Shown piece after piece: positions 12,270 through 24,769 of a stretch of 64,000 bases of DNA. Every line of letters starts with the position of its first letter. The first letter of the stretch is position 1. The position numbers were made by a program, and so were the translations under genes. The DNA comes from Spisula solida (lineage: Eukaryota > Mollusca > Bivalvia > Venerida > Mactridae): NCBI GenBank assembly GCA_947247005.1, contig OX365956.1, positions 13,474,089 to 13,538,088 of the forward strand. Direction: 5' to 3'. The notes beneath the pieces are model-generated. The model was given only the letters and a program-made list of their open reading frames with translations. It made no database searches and was not told the DNA's origin.

Positions 12270-12876
12270 TCGAACAGGGAAGGCAGCGCAAAAACTTAAC
12301 CTGCTGAAAACATAAAAACCTCACATACCACAATAGCACGACACAATTCCCGACACGTGACTAAACGAGAAATGAACTGCTCAAGTCCCAGCTGTCAAAC
12401 AGCTGAATTCCCGAGCTGGGTGACCTAGTTCCAGAAGTAGTACGGCTGAACTTCCTAGTTTTACCTAAAGTCCTTATAAGCGTAATAATTACCACTGCAT
12501 GTCGGCTTTCTCTAAACCATTCTCTATAAAAGTGACAAACACTCCATTGTCATCTTATCGGCTTGCATTGTATTGTTTAAACATAACAAATCACATGCTT
12601 GTATCAATTATCAGCCAATCTATCTTCAGACTTCGATCTGACAGTGATTGCAATTTTAGTGACGTCACCATTACATTTTTCTGCTGAGAACTACTACCCT
12701 ATTTTATCTCCTAATTACAAATGTGAACTTAACTACTAGGAAATGGTTGATGTTGTAACTTAAATAATCGCCATTTGACCAGGGCTACGTTTATGCCGAG
12801 TCTGCGCTCTGTGCACTTTCTTTTTTGTGCCTTTCATTCTTTGCTGTTTTTGTCGAATGCTGCCTTCCCTGTCCGA
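12270..12876. mobile_element. Inverted-repeat element with 'CTGAATGACCTAGTTC' satellite monomers, unit 1
   Basis: Terminal arms 'tcgaacagggaaggcagc' (12270-12287) and 'gctgccttccctgtccga' (12859-12876) are complementary in 17 of 18 positions. Inside, near 12375-12470, are about two degenerate monomers of the sequence that forms minisatellites at 48125 and 53370 (cagctgaattcccgagctgg, 'tgacctagttcc'). No transposase ORF and no clear target-site duplication. Probably a small non-autonomous element; class unknown. Confidence 0.5.
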
Positions 12877-13936
12877 TTTGATATTATATTTTATAACAAC
12901 ACATGACTCATAGATTGCTTCTCATTAACATCGGATTTCTCTCAAAATCTACCGATTTTAATCAATGAAAATGTTTTCCCAGTTGAGAATGCCATTTAGT
13001 ATAAATTGTACATTTTATTTGTCATATTCATGTACAAATGCATGACATGCCACATTAGCACGATGTTTCACTCTGAATACGCATTCAGAAAACTGCTTAC
13101 TCTTCTGAACTATAGACCAATTTCCGCTTTCTTTCATGAAGAGCAAAATAAGCGATGATATTTCTGCATGTTGCTAGGTTATTAACTGTGTGATATATAA
13201 CCACTGTGAAATATCTCATATTTTCCATTAAGACAATTTCCAAACATTTTGAATTGCGTAACCGTTTCTTTATTTTTTGTGTGCAAATATCAATGGATTG
13301 TTACATTGTAAATCGACTGCAGGCGTGAAGTACATTATATTCTCTTGTTTAACGTAAGAGCTATGTTCATGTTGTAAACCATATGAGTTCAAATATTCTT
13401 TGGAGAACGTATGTATGATGTACGTCGCAAAATACGCACTAACAAATTCAAGGTACGCGCGCCTTTTATCTAACGATCGAATTTTCGCCAAAACATCTTA
13501 AATGACAGAAATATCATCTAAAACAGCATTGAAATAATAAAAATGATATGCCACCAGGCTCGATTTCGAGACTCCAGGGCTGGTATTTATTAAGCATCTA
13601 AGTGGAAAACTTCAATATTTCAACTTAAGTCAACAATTTGCGATTTACATATATCCCTCAAATGCAAGAATATCCCATACTTCCTTGGTGATTATCGTAG
13701 CTCTCTACAACATGCTTAAAATATCTGTATAAATCAATAATCTGGTTTAGATTATTTAGCTAATACACTAAAAGAAACTTTAGGATTTCAAGAAAAGTCT
13801 TAGTTTTCTATTAAGATGCTTTATAGATACCGGCAATGATTGTTTAATGTTCTACACTGTACTATGGTATTTTGTTTATTATACATGTACCTATATCCTG
13901 CATAATATGACACTATCATATTCATTTTTCGATTTT

Positions 13937-14437
13937 TGTCGAGCCCGCTTACGGTCGCCACTTTTGGTGTATGTGCCTGCGTGCGTACGTCCGATTTTGT
14001 CCGGTGTCATGCCCAACCCTCAGGTTTCTATCTAAAAGGTCGTGGTCACAGTTGGAGGTTAAATGTGAAATTGAAGCTTGTCCGGACCATAACTTTGTCA
14101 TAAATTGACCAATCTTTCTTATATTTGGCATGAATGTTCACCTCTATGAGGCGGAGTGTCATGCCTAATCCCAAGGTCCCTATCTCAAAGTTCAAGGTCG
14201 CATATTGAAGCGTTTCCGGACCATAACTTTGTCATACATTGACCAATCTTTCTTATATTTGGCATGAAATTTCACCTCCATGAGGCGGAGTGTCATGCGC
14301 AACCCCTAGGTTCCTATCTCAAAGGTCAAGGTCACAGTTGGAGGTCAAATGTCAAATTGAAGGCTTATTTAAGTTGTATCCATTTTTCAACGTGCGTCGA
14401 GGCTCGACATAATTTGCCCGAGGGCACAAATTTCTAG
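13937..14437 (+). repeat. 'GTCCGGACCATAACTTTG' bivalve-type repeat, unit 1
   Basis: Bounded by 'tgtcgagcc' (13937-13945) and 'ggctcgaca' (14401-14409), a 9-bp inverted pair, with a short 'taatttgcccgagggcac' extension. The interior has two ~140-bp monomers starting near 14078 and 14217 (tccggaccataactttgtca and 'caatctttcttatatttggc'), plus partial copies at each end. This sequence type is widespread in bivalve genomes to my knowledge and is the strongest taxonomic clue here. The 60-codon frames over it are repeat-derived. Confidence 0.7.
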
Positions 14438-14759
14438 TAATATATAGCATCACTTTTTAAGCACTAATGTTTATGTGTACATTAGTCTTTCCTGTTAACA
14501 TAAGTAACGATTCCAAACAATTCAGTATTTGAGCTCTGCTTTGTGATTTCCAACCGGAGGTCAAAATTGGAAATCTTTACTTTTTGATAAAATTATGTCG
14601 TTTCATGTTTTCCAAAAGTTATACTTTCTTCAAAATGTTCCAACGTAGTGACTTGCTGTTAATGAAAAAAGGCATGTCAATTATTGTAATTACATTATTG
14701 GCGTAACTTAAAACACAATACCTATGATGACGTCATATAATTAGTACGTGCTCCCATAC

Positions 14760-15480
14760 ATGTATAAGTGCCAACTTTACAAAAAAAGAAAATACAAAAT
14801 GTACTTTTGTAAAATACACAGACAATACTTTCTGTTTGTTGGATCATGTCAAATAATGTATGTCTTGCAACATACTGAAATCTCGTTCCATACAGTGTGA
14901 TATTCAATACTTTCGAGAAAACCAAAATTCGTAAACACTTTTCGTAATATTTTACCCAAAAAAGACTCTCATTTAGCTTAATTATTCTGGCCCAATATTG
15001 ATGATGACTTAAACTGCAAGATGTATGTATGTTCATGCACCTATGACAGTGATCAATTTTTGAACAAAATGAATAATGACATTGTAGTCAACTGATTACC
15101 AAAAGCCATGCTTTTGTTTATATTTTGAAATGCTTTGTCCCCAAAATATCGCATACCATAGCCTGGAAAACTATGTTTGATATCTTAAACTACAAGTTAC
15201 AACACATCTATCACAATATGGTTTCATCTATTAAGTATTAGCCTATAGATTCCGAAATGCATGCTTTGCTTTTACATTTTGTACGGTTTTAAAGAAATCG
15301 ACTTTCACAAACAAAAATGTACCTATATTTTAGTATGTTGTAAGACACCCTTTACGTGGCATGATCCAACAAAAATATTTTCTCCAAAAAAGTGCTCATT
15401 ACTAAATATAGTTTTACAAAACAATGTCCATTTTACGTTGTTGGAAATCGCGAAACAGAGCTCATTTGTACATGGTAAAT
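14760..15480. repeat. Imperfect large inverted repeat (foldback), unit 1
   Basis: The stretch around 14835-14885 ('ttggatcatgtca' and 'ttgcaacatactgaaat') reappears inverted around 15326-15372 ('tagtatgttgtaagacac' and 'ggcatgatccaaca'). The complementarity is imperfect. Unit 1 has this arrangement exactly where units 2 and 3 instead have a direct 147-bp duplication and block F. Confidence 0.4.
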
Positions 15481-15499
15481 AGTTGCAAATTATTTACAG

Positions 15500-17600
15500 A
15501 AAATGAGATTTTTAATCAAGTGTCAACAAAATTTCAACGATCGAACATAATTTTAAATTGCTTATGAAGTGAGAATCATATATTACATCAGTTTAGTAAA
15601 ATACAAAAAGTGGGGTTACCAGCTTTATTTTCGACCTATTAACAATAAAGTACTAATTATGCATTATAATAATCTTTTGAGTATCTTTTTCGAAAAAAAT
15701 ATTTTCAAAGCGTACCTACCTCATATATCTATATCAAGCACTACATATATTATATAAGCAGATACGTTTGAACCCGCTTTTTCATGCGAAAAGCAATTCA
15801 CATACACTAACATCCCACAAATGTCACACAGAAACTAAGACAATCTTTTTTTCAGAATATGCCGCTCACAGCCGACCAATATTGGTGCTCTACATAACCA
15901 CTGATGTCATGTCATCATTAATTGATATTCCACTGCGTACACAACGTCAACAAGATATTATCTCTGTCACTTCTAGACATCTTCAGAGGGTATTTGATGA
16001 AACACATTTTCTGTATATTAGTAATCACGTCTTTGTATTAATTACGAACTATTCCGTGACTCTAAGCTTTGCATCGTAGTGTAAAACACAATAACAAATA
16101 GTAGTACATGAACTGTGGGGTGAATGGCTAGACTTGGCATGATGTACACGTAATAGTACAGTTAACTTTAAATTTCTTTAGCGATGTGCATGAATGGAAA
16201 CGATAATACCCAGTCCACGATCAGTAGGATAGAAACTCACAGTCTGGTCAATGGCCTGGTAGGTTAAATAATAACCCCCATTAGTCGATTACCATACATT
16301 CTTTAAATAGCATTTGGTATTTCATGCTTTACATCGTACGTGTATGTACGTTAGTACCTAAATAAGGAATACTTAGTCCTGGTGATTGCATTGTGAAACT
16401 TTAGTTAAATATCGCTGGATGCTGTGCTTTTATTTACGGTAAGAATTGTTGGTCTGTATCGTCATTACTTAAGGCTAATAGACAATGATCGTGCTGCAGA
16501 ACTTGTTGTACCATTAGCACGCGATGTTTGTGTCCAGCAGCTACAGATTATTTCCGTATCAAAATACTAACTTCATTTTGGTATTTCCTCTGAGATCGTT
16601 GAACTGTCATTAACATCATGTAAAAATTCTACTTTTTGCTTTCTGTTCTCGAACTTGGGAAATAATATCACATTTATAGCCAGATGTATTCAGGCAATAG
16701 TCTGTTGCCTTTGCAGTATTTATAATGATGTCACAGAAGTGCAGACTACGGTTCTAATTATACCCCAAGTACAAATACTCTAGTGATTGCAAACAAATGA
16801 CATTTGAGTGATTTAAGAAATGGTAACGCTGTCAGAGATTTCCAGAGATTATCTATCAGAGATCTAAAACATGCACTACTCACATATATAGCTAAACATT
16901 GAATGTGAATTGTAAACGCTTCCAACAAAAGATATATATTTCCCAATGTACTTAGAGTTCGTTGCAAAAATACCATTTTGTGCTTTAGTCGTCTGGTGCT
17001 AGATTGCTTGTCAGAAATAGTCTGCAGATACTTTTAGAGAACCCCGTAGGTTTTCTGAACTTGCTCGATTGATTCGATTATACTTTTGTTTATGTCCTTT
17101 GTTGTAATGGCTCCTGAGAGTAAACTTCTAAGATGTACATGTTTGTTGCTGTTTTATAAATAAACAGGATGAAAGAACACACTGTCAGGTTCCTTAGTTC
17201 AAAAATATTGTATTTCACATTAGTCTACTATACATTAATCATGTATACAAACACTATATTACAAAAAAGATCTTAATCAGAAGATTTCAGAAGCTTATTG
17301 AAATCATATCTCGTCAGGTTCCTTGCCTTTTTTCAACTAACGTGCTTTCTCTTCCAATATGTGTTATACGATATGCCATAGTGACTTATTGAAAACATTT
17401 CTATTAGGTCTCATATTTACATGTCGTATAACACGTTGATTCTTTCACTAGGTTCATTTAGTTCAGCTTAAGGGTATGAAGAAAGTTCGTTCCAGTCAGA
17501 AAGTATTGCATATTTTCAATTTCACCAAGCGAAATATTACAAAATGGAACGAGAGTACAATACTAAATTTATGAAGTGTGGATTAAGGTTCCGTTATTCG
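15500..17600. other. Unit 1-specific stretch, no gene recognised
   Basis: Has no counterpart in units 2 or 3. The longest frame (15768-16079, 103 codons, plus) reads 'SSLIDIPLRTQRQQDIISVT' and on to 'FDETHFLYIS'. I recognise no family, and there is only one copy, so coding potential cannot be judged by comparison. A minus frame at 16758-16976 looks like noise. Confidence 0.35.
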
Positions 17601-17602
17601 CC

Positions 17603-17824
17603 TCCTTGATAGCCTAGTGGTAGAGCGTCCGCTTCGAGATCGGGAGGTCCCGGGTTCGACCCCTGGCCGCATCATAATAAAGACGAAATAAAACTAGTAC
17701 CAATTTTATTGCTTGACGCCAGCATAAATAGAAACTGGCTTCTCTTCTCTCATACCCTCGTGGTGATCGATGGATTACACCAGGAATGAGGTATCGGGAA
17801 TTATTATAAGTTGGGAAAAAAATT
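17603..17824 (+). mobile_element. tRNA-derived SINE, second family
   Basis: The head 'tagcctagtggtagagcgtc' (17620-17639) holds an A box, and 'gggttcgacccctgg' (17652-17666) a B box. The body 'catcataataaagacgaaat' and 'gcttgacgccagcataaat' matches the layout of a mollusc tRNA SINE (tRNA head, 'CATCATA…AAAGAC', then 'GCTTGGCGCTCAGC'-like core). The tail ends 'ttgggaaaaaaa'. The acceptor-stem halves do not pair, so it is not a functional tRNA gene. Only in unit 1. Family match is from memory. Confidence 0.7.
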
Positions 17825-17839
17825 TACGGTTCACAATCG

Positions 17840-20460
17840 ACCTTAAATAAATTAGTATAAACTTACGTTCCGTCGACTGCAATTTCAAGATGAGTCGACA
17901 AACAGATACAACTGCAAAAAATGAAACATATCTAAATGTAGGCTATTTAAACACTCATGGTGTTCAACAATACGTTATGCTTTAATTTGTCCATGCTCGT
18001 AATATATAAACACAGTGACTTTAAAATGTTTAGCAATTACATACAAACGGTTGTAATAATTAAGGTTTTATCGCATGTTATCACATTGATAACAAAATTG
18101 CATTGTATCTTTACTGATTTGAACAATATGCTGGAGGTACATGTATACATAGTGATTTCACTTAATGATCCAAATACCGACATTTTGCCCCTTCCGGTGT
18201 GCCAAAATTCAGCATCGAGGCTATATCCGGTCATTCTGGGAGAGACGTGCGTACGTAACGTACACAAATATGTGACGTCATCAGCGCGATTGAATACTAA
18301 TTGAAGAGTCTGACAATTTTTACTCTTAGATAACTTAGATCTGTGTCTGTTTTGTTACCTTACCGTTTGAAAAGAATCAGTGGAGTTGAACATATGCGAT
18401 AAAAAGTGGAGTGCATTATGTCGATATTGGCTGAAGTCCTCGAGCCAATACCTAACCCAGTATGCTAGTATGGACCTAATTATATCCGCCGGTCCAATGT
18501 AATAACCTATTTTTATTTCATATTATTTCATTATTAAACTTATAATAACGTTTTCAAAATATAGTAAACATTTCAAACAAATAAAGCGCACGGTAACTTA
18601 GGCATCAATACTTCCAGCTTAATGACGAAACAGCCGAGCCTGAGTCCACATCAGATGACTGCACTTCTAAATACAAATGTAAATACAATTACTGTAAACA
18701 GTTCTAAAATTACATTTTAGTCGTTAACAACGCATGTAGAAAACAGCGGGTTGTGTTAGTCTGTATCCTTATTCGAACTTGAATTACCGAATGGCAATAA
18801 TTATGAATTCCCTTAAAACATTTCCTAATTGATAAAAATATTGTCAGGGTTCTAGTTATACCGATAGGAAACTTCTATTCAAATTTGAGTGGTAATGTCT
18901 TAATGACCGTTTGTCCAATTTGAAAAAAAAAACCATTGTCATGCATTTATTCATACCAATTACACATATGATTGAATATTCAGATATGACACATATAATG
19001 CGCGGAGATTTGCTAGACATCTAGGCACCGATTCCTAATGTACAGATTATTACTAAATCCAGTGTTATAGTAAATAACGGACAGTTTAGTGATTGGAAAA
19101 ACAGCATTCATGAGGGTGGTTCCGTTATGAAATCCTCTTAAAGGTCACATAGATAAGCACATTAAGGGATGAGTGCATTCATTCACCCAGTCATTGTAAC
19201 AATGTATACATACTATCGTCGAAATGTCTCGCCATTTCTTTTAAACTAGCGTACTGAGTGTTAGATAAGAGTGCATTTGCACTTTTCAACAATTTGTCAA
19301 TCTTACAATGTAGTCTGTTGAGCCAACTTGAATTAAAATAAATCGGACTGGTATTCTCAAAGCCCGGCATTCATAAAAAGAACACGCACCCACACAAAAA
19401 AGATAACCGATACAAGTGCTGTTCCCAAGAAAAAAATCTCAAAATTAACAAGAAAAAAGTGAAACAGAATAGTTGCAAAAGCTTGATACCCTACTCCCGA
19501 CAGTCTGCCGCCTCAGTCAATTATATATAACCGAAGTAAGAGTCATCAGACAGTAACGAATCGCAATTACGACCACACATAACAAGGCTGACTCCACAAA
19601 GCAGCACGCAACAGAAACAGTGCGCACGACACTTTGTAATAAACGAAGCAGTCTTATGCAAAAGGGTTACACACAAATGCAGCCATTTAAAATAAAAGGA
19701 ACGCTTAACGAAATACGACACCGACATTGTTTTTGTATGTTTTTCACTGGTCTTTATTTAATAGAAAGTGTTTTTGTATGTTTTTTCTCTAAGGATACTC
19801 ACTGGTCTTTATTTAATAGAAAGTAAGAAAAACGCAAAAGAATTTTTCAACGATGTAAATTAAATGTATTTGACACAGACTGTACTGAGACACGTATTTT
19901 GACCCGGTCACATGATCGTAAAGCTTTGTTTCTTGCAAAGCGTTATATTTCCCGGTACTGTAAATAGTATTGTATTGTTGGACTATCTTGGAGCTAATCA
20001 AGTTCCGTAATCAATTTGTGTTAATGAAAAAAGATTTATGATGATGAAGTCAGGTGTCATCATGATTAAGTAATAACTTAATGTGCGGGAAATCAATTAC
20101 TTAGAAGACTGGCATATTACAGTCATGTGATGACCCCGTAATATTTAGACGAAAAGTCACCTTCCCATACATGGTTGTTCACTTCAGGAAGTAGCTATAC
20201 GCTGTTGTCATGGTCACGATTATGTATGCCCATATGCCGTACTGGTACTGTGTGCTACTAATTACTACTTCAAGCAGTACAGTACTATATTACGAGTATC
20301 CATATACACTCGTATGAATTATATATTTATGACATATAGTGATGCTACCAGTGGGTTTTTGTCCGCCGAGCGACATAACGGCAAAGTTAACGAATCGTAA
20401 AATTGAAGATAAAACCAAATCACCTTGCATTCTAGTGGCTATCGTCGATTAATGGGGAAA
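17840..20460. other. Unit 1-specific stretch, no gene recognised
   Basis: AT-rich and without counterpart in units 2 and 3. The 115-codon plus frame 17957-18304 and the antisense frame 18037-18267 overlap and neither shows a domain. A local duplication lies at 19745-19824. Homology to block F resumes near 20465. Confidence 0.35.
19745..19824 (+). repeat. Local direct duplication
   Basis: 'cactggtctttatttaatag' followed by 'aaagt' occurs at about 19745-19769 and again at 19800-19824, period about 55 bp. The intervening 'gtttttgtatgttttt' is also duplicated. Confidence 0.7.
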
Positions 20461-20471
20461 AGGAATCGGTA

Positions 20472-20711
20472 ATGTCTGCAATAAAACTGGCTAATGAAGG
20501 GGTCATTGGCCATATAACACAGACTGACCATCAAGTCATCGTCATTAGACAACCGTTTGGTTGCATACTTCATTTCATGCGTCACAGCAAACGTACGAGT
20601 TATACGACTATATACAAAGAAAGTCTTCTACACACCCTGATGATCTTCAAGTATTTGGATTTATTTCCAAGGGAAATGAATGTCCGTCTTTGTCAGTATT
20701 ACTTTACTTAA
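20472..20711 (+). other. Block F ORF 'IKLAN…QYYFT', unit 1 copy
   Basis: 79 codons from an ATG within 'aatgtctgcaataaaactgg'. It aligns with the last 78 codons of the block F frames at 35924-36229 and 62118-62423. All three copies stay open to the same stop after 'CQYYFT'. By eye the unit 1 copy differs from unit 2 at about 15 residues (for example HITQTDHQV against LVTQTNHQL), so many changes are non-synonymous, which does not suggest strong protein constraint. No domain recognised. Confidence 0.25.
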
Positions 20712-21535
20712 TGGATATTTAGCGTGCAACAGAAATTGTCGTTACGTAAGCACGCGAAGTTTAAATCAAGCAGGTAGAACCAACTGCACTGAGCGGTTTT
20801 CAAAACGCAACAGTAATAAAAAAAAGATAGCATGCAGGTATAACCAACAATGTATTATTTCTATAACCAAATACCAACGACTTTTAAGGCGTTTTGTTAC
20901 TTTAAATATGAATGGCGTGATACCATTGGACGTACACTGACAACATCCCTGCTAACAATTTAAATCCAGCCCTACCTTTCCCCATGAACAGCTGGATGAA
21001 AGGTTTGAAATGTAAATCTCCCTAATGAATAATGATGAGTGCGCTATACGTACAAGTATTTGTCTCGAAATGGAAAATAATTATACGATGCCTTCCCACA
21101 TAGATTGAATGAACAGGGTAGAGACATGAAGGACTAATGGCTAAGTTTTTTTTGTGCATATCGATGCGCAGATTCTGCAAACATTATTGAAAGCATGTTT
21201 GTCCGTTTTATAGATGACATAGACGAATGTCTATAACTTGTGTACAAGTACCATATATTGTTCATTTGAACTTTTTTGCACAGTATATCAAAAGTATAAA
21301 GACCAACAATTAGTTGCTTTTGCTAACAAAGAAATTTGACACAATGTTTATTGATGGCGTCTATGACGTTACAATGTACGCATCAATTTCGTATTATTGC
21401 GAATCACAGTAACGTTTTAAGTTTGATACCTTTAAGAATAAAATATCTTTATTGTTCCATTTATATAAGTTTTACTTCATCAAATGGTGCGTTGTTGTGC
21501 CGAATATTGCACTTGCTGAATATGATCAACGTATA

Positions 21536-21750
21536 TAGTGGCATTGTGGTCGAGCGGATAAGGCTCTTGACTACTGATCGAGAGGTCCCTGGTTCGAATA
21601 TCGGCCTGGACGCTTGATTATCTCTGAAACGCTTTTCAGTGTATCCCACCGAACTAGAGATAAACTGATCGGAAACCCAGAGGTAGTCTTGCGTGTATCA
21701 TATGTACAATGTGCTTTGTGTATTCAATAAAACTGTATTCAAGAAACCGA
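21536..21750 (+). mobile_element. tRNA-derived SINE, best-preserved unit 2 copy
   Basis: A-box-like 'tggtcgagcgg' (21547-21557) and B-box-like 'ggttcgaatat' (21591-21601) are spaced as in a tRNA gene, but there is no complementary acceptor stem, so this is a SINE head, not a tRNA gene. The body continues with 'tctctgaaacg' and 'aaacccagaggtagtcttgc' and ends near 'attcaataaaactgtattc'. The tail differs from the unit 1 copy after 'gtgtatca', so the 3' ends were remodelled. Confidence 0.7.
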
Positions 21751-21756
21751 AAAAAG

Positions 21757-21920
21757 TGTAAAAAAACAAAGGGCCAGAACTACATTAGAATTGATCTAAC
21801 CAACGTGTGCCGACGATATTCACAACTAGACTTGGTACTGATCATTCACACAAAGTTTCGTTAAAATCCGAACAATGGTTACAGAGAAATAGCGCGGACA
21901 CATTTTGCACGGCGTAACTT
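21757..21920 (+). repeat. 'GGCCATAACTAC' dispersed repeat, unit 2
   Basis: Starts at 'gggccagaactacattag' and includes 'ctagacttggtactgatcat' and 'agaaatagcgcggacac'. It is truncated before the ACC-rich tail, where unrelated sequence (cgtaacttttatttcctcc) takes over. Confidence 0.55.
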
Positions 21921-23177
21921 TTATTTCCTCCATTACTGAAGAGCATATAAGCATACTTATACATACAACACATATGAACATCATTATTATGAAACATTAT
22001 GAGAACACTAATAGTACATCACAAATGACGACACCACATTATAATATACATGTACATCTGTAAATAAACACAGCAACACAAGGTACAACACTTTCAAACT
22101 ACATACACATTATAAACAGGAAAAACAACTGTAGAATGCACAAGTTTGGAATTAATATTGTTTCTTTAAAATGTTAATTACCTTCTGTTAGAAACTAATG
22201 TCTGGCATCAAGTGCCTAGAACACACTATACCTGTAAGATTTTGTTTCAAAGATAACATTTTGTGCTGAAGTCGTCCGCTGTTGGATTGCTTGTCTTCAA
22301 TAGTCTGCTAATGAAATAACGTTTTCACCACAAACTGTGTTAAGGGTACCCAGTGGGTTTACTTCACACGCTTGCTTGATTTAATAATACTTATGAACAT
22401 CAACTATGTGTACATGTATGTGCATTGACGTACTTTGCTCTCCAGAGTTGTCTTCACTAACATGCACGTTGATTAATATTTATAAACGACCGATATACAA
22501 AAGTATCCTGTCAACTCCTTATGCATATAAAGCCAATTTCCTTTGCCTGTCTGTTGGAATATCCTGTTTAACTGCCTGTGCAATATGCGTTATTTGATAT
22601 GTATAATGATAATTTAATGATGGCCGTAGACGGACATTGGCTTGATGAGCCTCTCTCATAGGGCTGATCGGATGTATTCAGTTACGAACATGACATTGTG
22701 CTAAGTACGGAAACGTGGAAACACTAATATATATGGTACATAAGTGTGTAGAACGTATGGTGAAAAAGATTCTCGAATTAAGTGGAATTAAGGATTCGCT
22801 TAAAATACAAAAATGTACATTTTGTTTGTTCACACAGCTAAATGTTACATCATTCTTTCCAAAAAATATCATAACAGTCGATCCATTCAAAATCGCTCGT
22901 GTAATGATAAGGAACGCAACGCGTCTCCCCGTCCAAATGGAATACCGTAACAATTACTGACAAACTAAGCCTAACAGAAGACAAACAACGTACTCGTCCA
23001 TATTTAGTCTATAATTTCAAGTACGAAAAATCATATATTATACGAGCACCACGAGATTTGACGACACCTGTGTATTATCGTAATAAGAAAATATGAGACA
23101 TTACTATTATGTTCTTTATTTTCGTTCAGATGAAATTGGTAAGTTAAAAGTATTTCAACATACTCACTAAGGAAACT

Positions 23178-23665
23178 AAACGGCAAGCAGAATGGGATCT
23201 CAGGCACTGCGGCCAGCTACATGGACTCTCTTGCAATAAGGCCAGGTGCCTTTCTGGCAACACAATCAGCTGAATAGACTGACTGGCAACACGATCAGCT
23301 GAATGGGCACTCTGGCAACCCGACAAGCTTATTGTGAACACGGTCAGCTTGATATTCGTTCTGGCAAAAGGCCCAGCTGAAAGGGCTCGCTGTCAACAAG
23401 GCCAGCTGAATGGACTATCTGACAACACGGCAAGCTGAATGGGCTCTCTGGCGATACGGCAAGCAGAATGAGATCTCAGGCACCGCGGCCAGTTATATGG
23501 ACTCTCTTGCAATAAGGCCAGGTGAATGGGCTTTCTGAATAGAATCAGCTGAATAGACCACTGGCAACCCGACAAGCTTATTGTGAACACGGTCAGCTTG
23601 ATGTGCGTTCTGGCAAAAGGGCCAGCTGAATGGGCTCTCTGTCAACAAAGCCATCTGAACGACGC
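23178..23665 (+). repeat. 29-bp minisatellite (CCAGCTGAATGGGCTCTCTG…), unit 2
   Basis: About 16-17 degenerate monomers with consensus 'CCAGCTGAATGGGCTCTCTG' plus 'GCAACACGG'. A higher-order repeat of about 281 bp is visible: the run from 'ggcaagcagaatgggatctc' recurs from about 23459 as 'ggcaagcagaatgagatctc', with the same variant monomers following in the same order. Minus-strand frames across it (23144-23714) only translate the satellite. Confidence 0.8.
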
Positions 23666-24769
23666 TTTGTGTATCTAGCCAGCGAAACCGATGCTCTATA
23701 AGCTCTACATGCACATACGTATCAAGCTGGAATACGTCATAGCCGTGAATAAATTGATCGTAGCAAACAATTAACGGGGTCCAAGATTAATATTGTACTA
23801 TAAACAGTTCTGGTGGAACTATTTATAATTAATGAAGCTCCAGACACTACACAAATTGCCAACATGAGAGATATTTTGTCGACCAGTATCATTAACTTTC
23901 TCGAGAACAATTTCGTGTGCATTGTACGGATTTGATGAAGACGAGAAAACGAGGAACTGTCTGGTAAATGTATATGCGAATCACATGAGGACGTTTGTCT
24001 GTATATTATTGGCAACGACGATTTACTTACTGTTTATTGGTTGCTTCTTTACGACATAAGTGTATTGTTAACAAGACATAAGGAAACGCAGTCAAAGTCA
24101 TTTTCCAGACAAAGCATAATCTTCTACAAGTGTAATTTTGCTCTCTACGAACAGGGCATAAATATACACTGCCACATTTCCAACGTATACGGTCACTAAG
24201 GCATGAAGTTAACAGAGCAATGAGATCACGACATCGTTTTTTGTAAAATTCAAATCTGGACAGTGGATTGATTTTTATGATTTTTAAAAGAATAAAATTC
24301 ATAACAATGATTTCCATATTGTTAGCTGCATGGAATTTTGTGTCCGTGGTATCAAAGGTTCGGATTCATGAAGTGTTTTCTTCAAAACTAAATACAGCGG
24401 TCCATTCAACCATGAAACATCAAACCACGTAAGATCACCGAGAAATTATTGTGCAAATTATTTTATGTATGGTTACATGTACATTTTTTTTGTAATTGGA
24501 ATTTTAAATATATCGACAAATTAAAAAACAAAATACGTTATTCGATTTTCACCCAACAACATGGTGGTTAAAACTTTTATAAACATATTTTGATTGTTGT
24601 GGACAAGGGGAGTTAACCCTGTTAAAAATTACCTTTTTGATGAAAAAGTCGGTATTTTAAACCTAGAGATGTTTACATTCCGTACTCACATTGCAATACA
24701 ATGTAATAGCCCAAAACGACAACCATCTTGTTTTTTATTATGGTCACGTATTTATCACCCCTGACACAA

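Larger units (their letters stand above)
1..20770 (+). repeat. Macro-repeat unit 1 (left end open)
   Basis: First copy of a very long tandem unit. It opens with the phase marker 'caggtagaaccaactacact', which recurs near 20771, 36293 and 62484. Colinear landmarks shared with later units include the SINE near 1346, the ACCAACC-tailed repeat near 2060, the block at 4020-5285, the LINE relic at 7318-8345, the conserved island at 10220-10870 and the GTCCGGACC repeat at 13937-14437. Compared with units 2 and 3 it lacks the 29-bp minisatellite: sequence jumps near 4005 from the equivalent of 40440 to that of 43919. Its 15070-20460 stretch has no counterpart in the other units. Boundaries are a matter of phase, not biology. 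Confidence 0.8.

Noticed and set aside
17620..17680. Possible functional tRNA gene (CGA-like anticodon loop)
   Set aside because: The anticodon and T-arm regions look tRNA-like, but acceptor-stem halves do not pair, the anticodon stem has a mismatch, and a SINE body follows directly.
17957..18304. 115-codon plus-strand ORF with an antisense ORF at 18037-18267
   Set aside because: Single copy, no domain, no codon bias visible, and overlapping open frames on both strands are common in this AT-rich DNA.
23144..23714. Repetitive serine/leucine-rich proteins on the minus strand
   Set aside because: They are translations of the 29-bp minisatellite; because 29 is not a multiple of 3 the frame changes each monomer.
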